Shown piece by piece: positions 28,301-32,437 of a stretch of 32,702 bases of DNA; within the stretch, counting starts at the first letter, position 1; each line of letters starts with the position of its first letter. Source of the DNA: Phoronis australis. Lineage: Eukaryota > Phoronida > Phoronidae. Under the pieces are notes generated by a model that had not been told where the DNA came from, ran no database searches, and worked only from the letters and a program-made list of their open reading frames with translations. Made by a program: the position numbers and the translations under genes. Location: assembly GCA_002633005.1 (NCBI GenBank), contig NMRA01000030.1:1136052-1168753 (forward strand). Reading direction: 5' to 3'.

Positions 28301-30859
28301 GGCATGTATGCTTTTACTATAAAGTGGATGGCTGACGATGGTTTTCTGACGACTTCGACTACTGTGGCTCCTTCTAGTGACAGTTTTGTTTTTTGCACCT
28401 ATGGCTGTATCCCCTAAACCATTCGTAGGATCTGTACTAAATTTAGTAAGTGTATTGACATGATGTTAACAACGGAGAATGACAACTTTCAGACAGATCT
28501 GACTACTGATGTGCCACCTAGTGGCAATTTTATTTTTTTACGTTTACCTCTGTATGTTCCAAGGTCTTCAACGTATTTTCATAAAATTTGGCATACAGGC
28601 ATCTGTTAATGAGGTGACGCTATCTCTTCATTTTCAGATGAATTCGACCTAGTTTGCGCCACCTAGTGGCTATTTTTACTGATTTTGAGTCCGTTTTTTG
28701 GGGTACACTCGTCTATCAAACAAACGGCTTTCAGGATAATTGTGGAAATTTGCATGTATGTGTTTACTATGAAGTGGACAGCTAACGACGATTTTCCGAT
28801 GAGTTCAAATACTGTGGCGCCTCCTAGTGGCAGTTTTGTTGTTTTTGTGCTCATGGCTGTATCTATTAAGCCGTTTGCAGGATCTTTACTTAATTTAGCA
28901 AGTGTATTTATATGATGTTGACAATGGACGATGACGACTTTCGGACGGATCTGGTGTGCCCCCTAGTGGCAAGTTTAGTTTTTTATGTTTACCAGTCTGT
29001 ATCTTCAAAGGTCCTCAACAGATTTTCATAAAATTTTGATTATAGGCATCTATTGGTGAGATGACGCTATCATCCTGTTTTTGGATGGAATCGAGGTATT
29101 TTGCGCCACCTGATGGTCATTTTTGCTGTTTTCAAATCTTGTTTTTGACGTCCACCCCTCGATAAACCAAATCATTCTAGGGATGGTTTTGAAAATTGGC
29201 GTACATGTTTTCAGTGTGAAGAGGACGTTTGATGATGGTGAGTGACTACTGTGGCGCCTCCTAGTGGTAGTTTTGTTTTGTTTTACGTCCACAGCTGTAT
29301 CTTCAAAACCAACTACAGGATTTTTANTGTTACCAGAGCACCCATTTGATCCCAGTGGGTCATTTGTGGCCCGTAATTAAAAATGCTAGTAAAACTAATT
29401 AAAATGAAACAATCTCACCAAAACTCCAACTTATCTTCATAAAGTTGTCATATCTGTCATTTACTTAATTTTTGAAGCAAAAAAAAAAGTTGGGCATAAA
29501 TGGGTTAAATTTAGTAAGTGAATTTATATGAAGATAACAGACGACGACTCAGGCGGATGGAATGGACGCTGTGCCCGCAAGTGGCAATTTCATTTTGTTC
29601 TGTTTTCCTTTTTTTCTCTGAAGTTCCTTGACAGATTTATATGAAATATGGTATGTTCCCGTTTTTGGATGGATTGTACGTTTTTGCGCCATCTAGTGGC
29701 CATTTTTATGATACAAATAACCCTAAAAGCACACCATTTGCGATACATTCATGGGCGCATTTCAACGCTCCGCGTTGCTCTTGTTCTACACTGTTAGTTG
29801 TAGGTACAATGTTGGTTGTTGCTACATTGTGTGTTGTAGCTACATAGTTTGTTATAGCTACATTGTTGGTTATAGCTACATTGTTGGTTATAGTTACATT
29901 GTTAGTTTTAGGTACATAGTTATTGCATCAGCATATCCATATTTATTAATTAAATTTGTCTCTGTAAATTTAATTAGCTGCTAGTTGCTTACAATCAGGT
30001 GAATAAGTGTGGTATTGTGGAGAGCATCATGTCTTGGATGAAGTTCAAGGCTCAGGCTCAACTGAACAAGAAGAGTGGGTCAAAGCATTCAAAACTGAAG
30101 GTGAGTGTACTCCTGTCTTTATGTTGAACAGTAATTGTTGAGATTGTTAGACTGCTGCTGAATGCTGTGCTAACCTAAAATGAGATTACTGTAAATCATT
30201 GAAATGTCCATGCATCACAAACATTGCTCTCTTGACTGTAGGGTATTCCCAAGTTGGACGATGCCAACGAGGCGGGCACCAAGAACTCACAACAGTGCAC
30301 CCTCATTCTGACCGAGGGGGATTCAGCCAAGACGTTGGCTGTTGCCGGCCTTGGGGTTGTCGGACGTGACCACTATGGGGTGTTCCCACTCAAGGGTAAA
30401 GTGCTCAACGTGCGTGAAGCATCACACAAACAGGTAATTTAAAAATGGAATTTGTTAACTTTTTGTAGGATGTGAGTGTAAGTACAATGTGTGTTTCTTG
30501 GCCCTGTAGGGTTAAATGGTTACTGAACTATCACTAGATATAGAACATACATCATTCATTGAAGTTTTGAGCGTGTGTGTTTTATTGTTGTGGCATCTTC
30601 ATATATTGTATTGTTTGGTCAGATTATGGAGAACGCTGAGGTTAACAACATCATTAAGATCCTGGGTCTGCAGTATAAGAAGAGTTACGACGACGCTGAT
30701 GCCCTCAAGACTCTTCGCTATGGCAAGATGATGATCATGACTGATCAAGATCAAGATGGATCACACATTAAAGGTCTGCTCATCAACTTCATTCACCACA
30801 ACTGGCCTAGTCTCCTGAGACACCGGTTCCTACAGGAGTTTATCACGCCCATTGTCAAG
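8912..30859 (+). CDS. TOP2: DNA topoisomerase II, partial (ten exons; both ends missing)
   Basis: This gene encodes the nuclear type IIA topoisomerase, which passes one DNA duplex through a transient ATP-gated double-strand break. The coding join is 8912-9115, 10414-10507, 15627-15690, 17522-17667, 18318-18628, 21801-21974, 27297-27539, 29999-30100, 30242-30433 and 30623-30859. It gives 589 in-frame codons, and all nine complete introns are GT-AG with phases 0,1,2,1,0,0,0,0,0. Visible landmarks in order are the QLEHILLRPDTYIGS block, the N-box EILVNAADN, IWNNGKGIP, the ATP loop GGRNGYGAKL, the Q-T-K transducer loop, TOPRIM LTEGDSAKTLA and DQDQDGSHIKG, and RHRFLQEFITPIVK at the break. From memory of human TOP2A/TOP2B, no internal exon is missing. 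The initiator exon was not found. The winged-helix domain, catalytic Tyr and C-terminal tail are outside the window. No stop or frameshift interrupts the exons, so the gene looks functional. Confidence 0.97.
9801..10074. mobile_element. TIR element enclosing a tRNA-like sequence
   Basis: The ends are inverted repeats of roughly 55-60 bases. The left end begins TGTAAGCACGCCATCTGTTG and the right end, in reverse complement, begins TGTAAGCACGCCGTCTGTTG. Both continue through a GTGACCTAAT block. No ORF is present, so this is a non-autonomous element of the miniature inverted-repeat type. Target duplication is unclear. The centre holds a minus-strand tRNA-like region at 9870-9935. Confidence 0.8.
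9870..9935 (-). ncRNA. tRNA-related sequence (SINE-like pol III promoter)
   Basis: On the minus strand an A-box-like TGGCTCAGTGG lies at 9917-9927 and a B-box-like GGTTAGAGTCC at 9876-9886, about 30 bases apart as in a tRNA gene. The B box differs from GGTTCGAATCC at the usually invariant C. The flanking bases do not make a clean acceptor stem by eye. I take it as a tRNA-derived promoter or pseudo-tRNA inside the inverted-repeat element, not a working tRNA gene. Confidence 0.55.
10414..10507 (+). CDS. TOP2: TOP2 exon: ATPase strand and first part of the N-box
   Basis: The acceptor is TATTACAG and the donor is GTGAGT. The exon encodes SMWLYDEE through YVPGLYKIFDEIL and ends one base into a Val codon (phase 1). 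It carries the Glu of the GHKL N-box (E-I-L-V-N-A-A-D-N), the general base for ATP hydrolysis in the family. The Asn that coordinates magnesium is on the next exon, so the N-box is split by a 5.1-kb intron. Confidence 0.95.
11027..11811. mobile_element. Non-autonomous PIF/Harbinger-like TIR element
   Basis: The left end GGGCTGTTCCAGTAAAATCT is matched in reverse complement by the right end with few differences. Similarity extends about 34 bases, through a G-rich run on the left and a C-rich run on the right. The element is bounded by TTA on both sides (11024-11026 and 11812-11814), a three-base target duplication. A TWA duplication with G-rich termini is typical of PIF/Harbinger transposons. 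No transposase frame is present in the 785 bp. Confidence 0.75.
12256..12271 (-). promoter_or_regulatory. Histone-type 3' stem-loop, distal
   Basis: The minus strand reads GGCCCTTTTAAGGGCC, again a perfect 6-bp stem with loop TTTA, flanked by CCAAC on the 5' side and ACTCA on the 3' side as in histone mRNAs. A purine-rich AGAAGAA lies about 13 bases further on, where a histone downstream element would be expected. It is 25 bases from the first hairpin. Confidence 0.72.
12297..12312 (-). promoter_or_regulatory. Histone-type 3' stem-loop, proximal
   Basis: The minus strand reads GGTTCTTTTAAGAACC, a perfect 6-bp stem with the tetraloop TTTA. This fits the replication-dependent histone mRNA consensus GGYYYTTYTHARRRCC. 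It starts 10 bases after the stop codon of the zinc-finger ORF and is preceded by TTCAAC. Confidence 0.7.
12323..12640 (-). CDS. Small PHD-like zinc-finger protein of a mobile element
   Basis: The frame encodes 105 residues from ATG at 12640 to TGA at 12323-12325. An in-frame TTG seven codons upstream is not used as the start. The N-terminal 25 residues are acidic and Ser-rich. The rest has the ligand pattern C-x2-C-x34-C-x2-C-x4-H-x2-C-x24-C-x2-C, and the protein ends on the last Cys. The Cys4-His-Cys3 order and the C-x2-C-x4-H-x2-C core match a PHD finger, but the first spacer is longer than usual. PHD fingers usually read histone tails; a function here is not shown. I do not recognise the family. 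The host element's TIRs and the two downstream stem-loops suggest a transposon-borne gene whose mRNA may end like a histone mRNA. Confidence 0.65.
   Translation of the reverse strand: MDVGEEHQSGDSNTESYEGDDFRNLIRCVVCHFFPTVQDYLWIQEQELNDAGFVTTLVNGDIYLRCYNCHRYCHLLCFHPTFPDENFNEEDLQYLSEHGILCDLC
12925..12976 (-). promoter_or_regulatory. Possible E2F site with two CCAAT boxes
   Basis: On the minus strand a perfect E2F-type site TTTCCCGCC is followed within 35 bases by two CCAAT boxes. It lies about 290 bases upstream of the zinc-finger ORF start and outside the inverted-repeat element. The combination is common in S-phase gene promoters. It is based on motif matching alone and may be fortuitous. Confidence 0.35.
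13128..13640. repeat. GC-rich direct repeat with homopolymer runs
   Basis: Segments 13131-13215 and 13547-13640 share CATGCGCGCACCCAG, a G-rich run, GGGCTCGAAT and a GCTAACAA-type end in the same order. Between them, 13242-13265 has runs of G and of C flanking CTCGAA, which could form a hairpin. No coding function is apparent. Confidence 0.55.
14466..14688 (-). pseudogene. THAP-domain zinc finger, frameshifted
   Basis: The frame from ATG at 14688 starts MVGCCVAGCSATQAKCRGVS and continues FHSV, then a conserved Trp. This matches the start of a THAP (C2CH) DNA-binding domain. At a run of nine A on the coding strand (14536-14544 in plus T) the frame changes. Read one base out of phase, the sequence continues CSRHFEDGCFLRG, the expected C-x-x-H-F end of the domain, and stops at 14466-14468. 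A possible donor GTAGGC follows the domain. It could be a decayed P-element-like transposase exon, a host THAP gene exon or a homopolymer error. Confidence 0.75.
14946..15215. repeat. Left arm of inverted repeat around the 64-nt TOP2 exon
   Basis: The arm contains GATTTGGGGACCTGCGGGTC, then AGATTGTGTTTGGTGACCT, CAGACAATAATTCCCT and GTTCTGTTTATTTTGTGAAA. All recur in reverse complement and in the same order in the right arm. A related inner segment is at 15305-15372. No ORF is present. Confidence 0.8.
15627..15690 (+). CDS. TOP2: TOP2 exon: second part of the N-box (64 nt)
   Basis: The acceptor is CTATTTTAG and the donor is GTGAGT. The exon completes the split Val codon and encodes NAADNKQRDPKMNCIKIDIN, ending two bases into the next codon (phase 2). 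It holds the magnesium-binding Asn of the N-box. At 64 nt it is not a multiple of three, so skipping it would both delete the catalytic Asn and shift the frame. Related inverted repeats flank it on both sides (14946-15215 and 16498-16772). Confidence 0.93.
16498..16772. repeat. Right arm of inverted repeat around the 64-nt TOP2 exon
   Basis: This is the reverse complement of the left arm block by block, with roughly two thirds of positions matching by eye. The inner segment at 16165-16240 pairs with 15305-15372 less well. The arms are about 1.3 kb apart and enclose the exon at 15627-15690. Confidence 0.8.
16785..17110 (+). repeat. Diverged family A fragment
   Basis: The sequence GCACCGCCTAGTGATAATTT, followed by TATCCTAAACCCTTTGCATG and, further on, GACTTTTGGATGGATCTGA, follows the order of blocks in a family A subunit. 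A second diverged block lies near 17070-17100. The motif has lost its conserved GGC end, so this looks like an older copy. Confidence 0.65.
17522..17667 (+). CDS. TOP2: TOP2 exon: ATPase box with NNGKGIP
   Basis: The acceptor is TTGCTTTAG and the donor is GTGAGCC. The exon encodes VEANKIKIWNNGKGIPVVEH through FVPTLIFGHLLTSSNY and ends one base into the first Gly of GGRNGYG. The Asn-Gly-Lys-Gly-Ile-Pro motif corresponds to the adenine-binding box of GHKL ATPases. A 47-bp minisatellite begins about 14 bases after the donor. Confidence 0.96.
17682..17870 (+). repeat. 47-bp minisatellite after the splice donor
   Basis: Units beginning AGTGCATGGATTATGTTG start at 17682, 17729, 17776 and 17827. 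The third interval has four extra bases and the last unit is diverged. The array begins about 14 bases into the intron. Minisatellite frames here are not coding. Confidence 0.9.
18081..18343 (+). repeat. 63-bp minisatellite that overlaps a TOP2 exon start
   Basis: Units beginning AGTACAGCCTGTTCATACAG start at 18081, 18144, 18207 and 18276 (63, 63 and 69 bases apart). Each unit ends in TGGTCGTAATGGTTAT, and the final unit end is the first part of the TOP2 exon at 18318. The third unit also has the AG acceptor at 18253-18254. Confidence 0.92.
18318..18628 (+). CDS. TOP2: TOP2 exon: ATP-lid GRNGYG through early transducer
   Basis: The acceptor is CACACGTAG, with a poor pyrimidine tract, and the donor is GTGAGT. 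At 311 nt this is the largest exon present. It starts with the Gly-Gly-Arg-Asn-Gly-Tyr-Gly phosphate-binding loop and runs through KLCNIFSNKFTVET, an Asp/Glu-rich segment, DDFTCITFCPDLEKFKM and GVKVFLNGKRLP. The first 20 or so bases and the acceptor are also the end of a tandem repeat unit filling the upstream intron. An almost identical decoy acceptor lies 63 bases upstream. Confidence 0.96.
18980..19260 (+). pseudogene. Penelope-like element reverse transcriptase fragment
   Basis: The frame through 19153 reads HINNIDRNIKFTMEHPTDGH, then LPFLFTCINIKDDGS and ITVYRKHTF. This is the HLNS-D-x-IKFT / GxLPFLDT / TVYRKPTHTDQY block of Penelope-like retroelement reverse transcriptases. A shifted frame continues SDQ, a stop, then FNSNHHLQ, which matches the next conserved stretch, so the copy is frameshifted and interrupted. 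Neither the catalytic Asp motif nor a GIY-YIG endonuclease domain is present. The fragment is not part of TOP2. Confidence 0.8.
19375..20692 (+). repeat. Family A repeat cluster 2 (higher-order, about 450 bp)
   Basis: Three subunit types alternate in fixed order, defined by GCGCCACCTAGTGGC, GCGCCTCCTAGTGGC and GTGCCCCCTAGTGGC variants. Copies occur at 19603, 19764, 19908, 20055, 20217 and 20362, plus diverged ones near 19460 and 20595. Equivalent subunits recur every 452-454 bp, so this is a higher-order tandem repeat. The right end near 20690 is the same CAACGCTCCGC sequence as in the other clusters. Minus-strand frames of 97 and 131 codons here follow the repeat and are not genes. Confidence 0.88.
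20760..21370 (+). repeat. Family B repeat, two tandem units, plus orientation
   Basis: Two units of roughly 300 bases follow each other. Each contains a GGGTCTTCTTATCTCTTG-like block, a GTGCCCAGAGTTACTAA-like block and AAAAGAATTTTTGTTGCACT, and ends in a TTAAT-rich part. The second ends with GTGATTTGCATGAAAT. No ORF is supported. The same sequence occurs in minus orientation at 22690-23230 and 23575-23720, and in plus orientation at 25075-25990. Confidence 0.85.
21801..21974 (+). CDS. TOP2: TOP2 exon: ATPase/transducer junction
   Basis: The acceptor is TATTGTAG and the donor is GTAGGA. The exon is phase 0 on both sides with 58 codons, encoding VKCFRDYVDLYLKDK through VNERWEVAVTLSEKGFQQ and SFVNSIATTK. 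Conserved blocks from vertebrate TOP2 line up without gaps. Because it is symmetric, skipping it would keep the frame but remove 58 residues of the ATPase/transducer region. Family B repeats lie upstream in plus orientation and downstream in minus orientation. Confidence 0.96.
22405..22505 (+). repeat. TCCTACTTTTT motif array, left
   Basis: The motif TCCTACTTTTT recurs five or six times with variable spacing. A similar array in the same orientation lies at 26060-26150. The arrays sit just outside the two ends of the foldback element. Confidence 0.75.
24395..24794 (+). pseudogene. Decayed element-encoded protein, C-terminal part
   Basis: In the frame of 24416 the sequence reads HPFKKLKSMEGSSIPPCEAE, later NGWE and DNEFHIIWFSGKQMP, with an in-frame TGA at 24512-24514. 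Near 24620 the frame shifts by one. It then continues SVLIPEVQVVTKSDDNGGDV, a TAG at 24684, and an acidic tail ending SSDEESDDDHDVCS before TAA at 24792. The arrangement of an LPPC-type motif, a W-F pair and a short acidic tail resembles uncharacterised proteins repeated in many invertebrate genomes. I recall the pattern but not a name. With two stops and a frameshift it is not functional. Confidence 0.6.
25300..25336. repeat. (AAT)n microsatellite
   Basis: About twelve AAT/ATA triplets in a row lie within the right arm of the foldback element. Confidence 0.95.
25449..25687. mobile_element. 239-bp PIF/Harbinger-like miniature element
   Basis: The termini GGGCCCATTCCAA and, in reverse complement, GGGCCCGTTCCAA are inverted repeats with one mismatch. 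ATG flanks both sides (25446-25448 and 25688-25690). Removing the element and one ATG restores the uninterrupted family B sequence GATATGGTGTC, which is direct evidence of insertion. The three-base duplication and GGGCCC ends suggest a PIF/Harbinger-type miniature element. Confidence 0.82.
26060..26150 (+). repeat. TCCTACTTTTT motif array, right
   Basis: TTCCTACTTTTTCCTACTTT and similar blocks repeat here. The orientation is the same as in the left array, so it is not part of the inverted arms. Confidence 0.75.
26151..27296. other. Intron sequence without recognised features
   Basis: I saw no coding block, RNA gene or repeat shared with the rest of the window here. Frames of 61 and 69 codons lack any motif. 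The sequence ends at the acceptor of the TOP2 transducer exon. Confidence 0.5.
27297..27539 (+). CDS. TOP2: TOP2 exon: transducer with QTK loop
   Basis: The acceptor is ATTTACAG and the donor is GTGAGT. The 81 codons are phase 0 to phase 0. The exon encodes GGRHVDYITDQVVSKL, a basic KKKGGKG stretch, WIFVNCLIENPTFDSQTKEN and GSTCVLSEKF. The Lys of the Gln-Thr-Lys loop reaches the ATP gamma-phosphate in known TOP2 structures and couples hydrolysis to gate movement. Confidence 0.96.
27940..29785 (+). repeat. Family A repeat cluster 3 (higher-order, about 450 bp)
   Basis: This is the longest cluster, filling most of a TOP2 intron. It begins with GCATTATGCCGTCATC, also seen in cluster 1, and ends with CAACGCTCCGCGTTGCTC. 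Motif copies are at 28074, 28206, 28366 (diverged), 28511, 28656, 28817, 28956, 29103, 29254, 29572 (diverged) and 29686. Equivalent subunits recur every 445-450 bp. It is interrupted at 29328-29504 by a small element, beside an unresolved base at 29327. Confidence 0.9.
29328..29504. mobile_element. Small insertion in family A with TTAA flank
   Basis: A 177-bp segment interrupts the family A sequence between GGATTTTTA and AATTTAGTAAGTG. The right flank is TTAA (29505-29508). The left flank is TTAN with the unresolved base at 29327. Imperfect inverted sequences ACCCATTTGATCCCA and ACCCATTTATGCCCA lie near the ends. TTAA duplication is a hallmark of piggyBac-type insertion, so this may be a piggyBac-like miniature element. 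Confidence 0.5.
29794..29919 (+). repeat. 18-bp minisatellite (7 units)
   Basis: Seven units of the type TTGGTTATAGCTACATTG follow each other without gaps. The array begins 9 bases after family A cluster 3 ends and stops 79 bases before a TOP2 exon. An 18-bp unit keeps a frame open, so the 77-codon frame across it is a by-product. Confidence 0.92.
29999..30100 (+). CDS. TOP2: TOP2 exon: linker before TOPRIM
   Basis: The acceptor is CAATCAG and the donor is GTGAGT. The 34 codons are phase 0 on both sides and encode VNKCGIVESIMSWMKFKAQ followed by a Lys/Ser-rich stretch. This matches the GIVESILNWVKFKAQ segment of human TOP2 leading into the TOPRIM domain. A block of seven 18-bp tandem repeats ends 79 bases upstream of the exon. 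Confidence 0.94.
30242..30433 (+). CDS. TOP2: TOP2 exon: TOPRIM, EGDSA motif
   Basis: The acceptor is TTGACTGTAG and the donor is GTAATT. The 64 codons begin GIPKLDDANEAG and contain CTLILTEGDSAKTLAVAGLG, then VGRDHYGVFPLKGK and LNVREASHKQ. The Glu of EGDSA is the conserved TOPRIM glutamate that takes part in metal-assisted cleavage and religation. The intron before it is only 141 bp, far shorter than those upstream. Confidence 0.97.
30623..30859 (+). CDS. TOP2: TOP2 exon: TOPRIM, DQDQDG motif, start of cleavage core
   Basis: The acceptor is TTGGTCAG and the donor is GTAAAA. The 79 codons, phase 0 on both sides, encode IMENAEVNNIIKILGLQYKK, LRYGKMMIMTDQDQDGSHIK, GLLINFIHHNWPSLL and EFITPIVK. 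The Asp residues of DQDQD bind the catalytic magnesium in type IIA enzymes. This is the last exon in the window. I found no sequence matching the next conserved block up to 32702, so the following intron is at least 1.84 kb. Confidence 0.97.
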
Positions 30860-31098
30860 GTAAAATATGTTAACAACAGTTTTGATGTACTTTTGCCTCT
30901 TGATTGGTTAGGAAGTACATAAATAGCTCAATTTTGTTTGTAAATGCTGTTGTCTGTATGACATTACTGAGCAAAATGTATTGAATTCATGTTGTGTTTT
31001 TGGTGGTAAAACTGCTTTTAAACTACTCAGAAATATCTTTATTGTGAAACTGATGCGTAAAACCCAAGTTTAGTGAACTCTTAAATCTCCGTTTTTAT

Positions 31099-31206
31099 GA
31101 AAGCCTTGACGCGTCAAGTCTAACTTTTGTTTACAAAAGCCTTGATGCATCAAGTCTGACTTTTGTGTATGAAAGCCTTGATACATCAAGTCGAACTTTT
31201 GTTTAT
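31099..31206 (+). repeat. 36-bp minisatellite with central palindromes (3 units)
   Basis: Three 36-bp units start at 31099, 31135 and 31171. Each contains a 14-base palindrome: CTTGACGCGTCAAG at 31105, CTTGATGCATCAAG at 31141 and the imperfect CTTGATACATCAAG at 31177. Confidence 0.93.
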
Positions 31207-31464
31207 GTTGCTGTTGAATGTTACAGCGTTTATCTAACAAATCACTTTTTTCGGTGTTAGTTGCAGAAATTTGTTTCAATTTATTACTTGATTTTAAGGA
31301 TTGGATGACTTGACATTTTGAGGCGGAATATTGGTATATAACCAACTTAAACATCAACATTGGAACACATATAAATCTGCTATCATGATTAATTGTTTCA
31401 GCAAGTTAATCATAGGTGAGAAGAACTATCCTCTTTGAAACGTGATGTCATGTATGTGAGGAAG

Positions 31465-31698
31465 GGGCTGGGGTGTACTTAAATATACAGTAAGGTGTGA
31501 TAGGGCCTGGGGAGCACTTAAATGTACAATAAGGAGTGATAGGGGCTGGAGTGTACTTAAATATACAATAAGGTGTGGTAGGGGCTAGGGTGTACTTAAA
31601 TGTACAATAATGAGTGATAGGGACTGGGGTGTACTTAAATATACAATAAGATGTGATAGGGGCTGGGATGTACTTAAATATACAATAAGGAGTGATAG
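31465..31698 (+). repeat. 39-bp minisatellite (6 units)
   Basis: Six units of 39 bp begin GGGCTGGGGTGTACTTAAAT or close variants. Units alternate: 1, 3 and 5 have AATATAC and a GTGTG-like end, and 2 and 4 have AATGTAC and GAGTG, implying a 78-bp higher-order unit. Because 39 is divisible by three, a 93-codon minus-strand frame stays open; I do not regard it as a gene. Confidence 0.93.
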
Positions 31699-31850
31699 GA
31701 CCAATTTTGGGTTGAGACCACATAACCAAGATTTTGTATCTTACTAAAGTTACTACAAGCTTGCCTTAAATCAATAAAATGTCTTTATCTTGACCTTTTG
31801 TTGCTACAAAAGTGGTTCCTTACTCCTACAAGAAGTGATTTATGAGTGGT

Positions 31851-32300
31851 AAGAACTGCTAGCCCTTAATTACTTGAGACCATATTCTGAATCTGTGTGT
31901 AAGAATTTGTAGTCCTTGATTACTTTAGACCATACTCTGTATCTGTGTGTAAGAATTTGTAGTCCTTGATTACTTTAGACCATACTCTGTATCTGTATGT
32001 AAGAATTTGTAGTCCTTGATTACTTTAGACCATACTCTGTATCTGTGTGTAAGAATTGGAAGTCCTTGATGACTTGAGACCATACTCTGTATCTGTGTGT
32101 AAGAATTTGTAGTCCTTGATTACTTGAGACCATACTCTGTATCTGTGTGTAAGAATTTGTAGTCCTTGATTACTTTAGACCATACTCTGTATCTGTGTGT
32201 AAGAATTGATAGCCCTTGATGACTTGACACCATACTCTGTATCTGTGTGTAAGAATTTGTAGCCCTTGATTACTTGAGACCATACTCTGTATCTGTGTGT
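31851..32300 (+). repeat. 50-bp minisatellite (9 units)
   Basis: Nine units of exactly 50 bp run from 31851, each of the form AAGAATTTGTAGTCCTTGAT followed by ACCATACTCTGTATCTGTG after a variable centre. The first unit is the most diverged. Variants in the centre (TACTTTAGAC, TACTTGAGAC, GACTTGAGAC) are interspersed. Confidence 0.95.
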
Positions 32301-32437
32301 ACCGTATAACAACATGCCATAACTTGCCTGGCATCAAGCTGTTATGAATTTGTTACGTAGATCTTCCCCAACCAAGAAATCGGTTGTAAAGAACAACTTG
32401 AGACGAGCATTGTATTGGTAAATGGTCTCCATCAAAA

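Noticed and set aside
31448-31729. 93-codon minus-strand frame with a 13-residue repeat
   Set aside because: It exists only because the minisatellite unit is 39 bp long; no start context or homology.
31851-32300. CRISPR-like array of nine 50-bp units
   Set aside because: Units are contiguous tandem repeats without spacers, in a eukaryotic intron.
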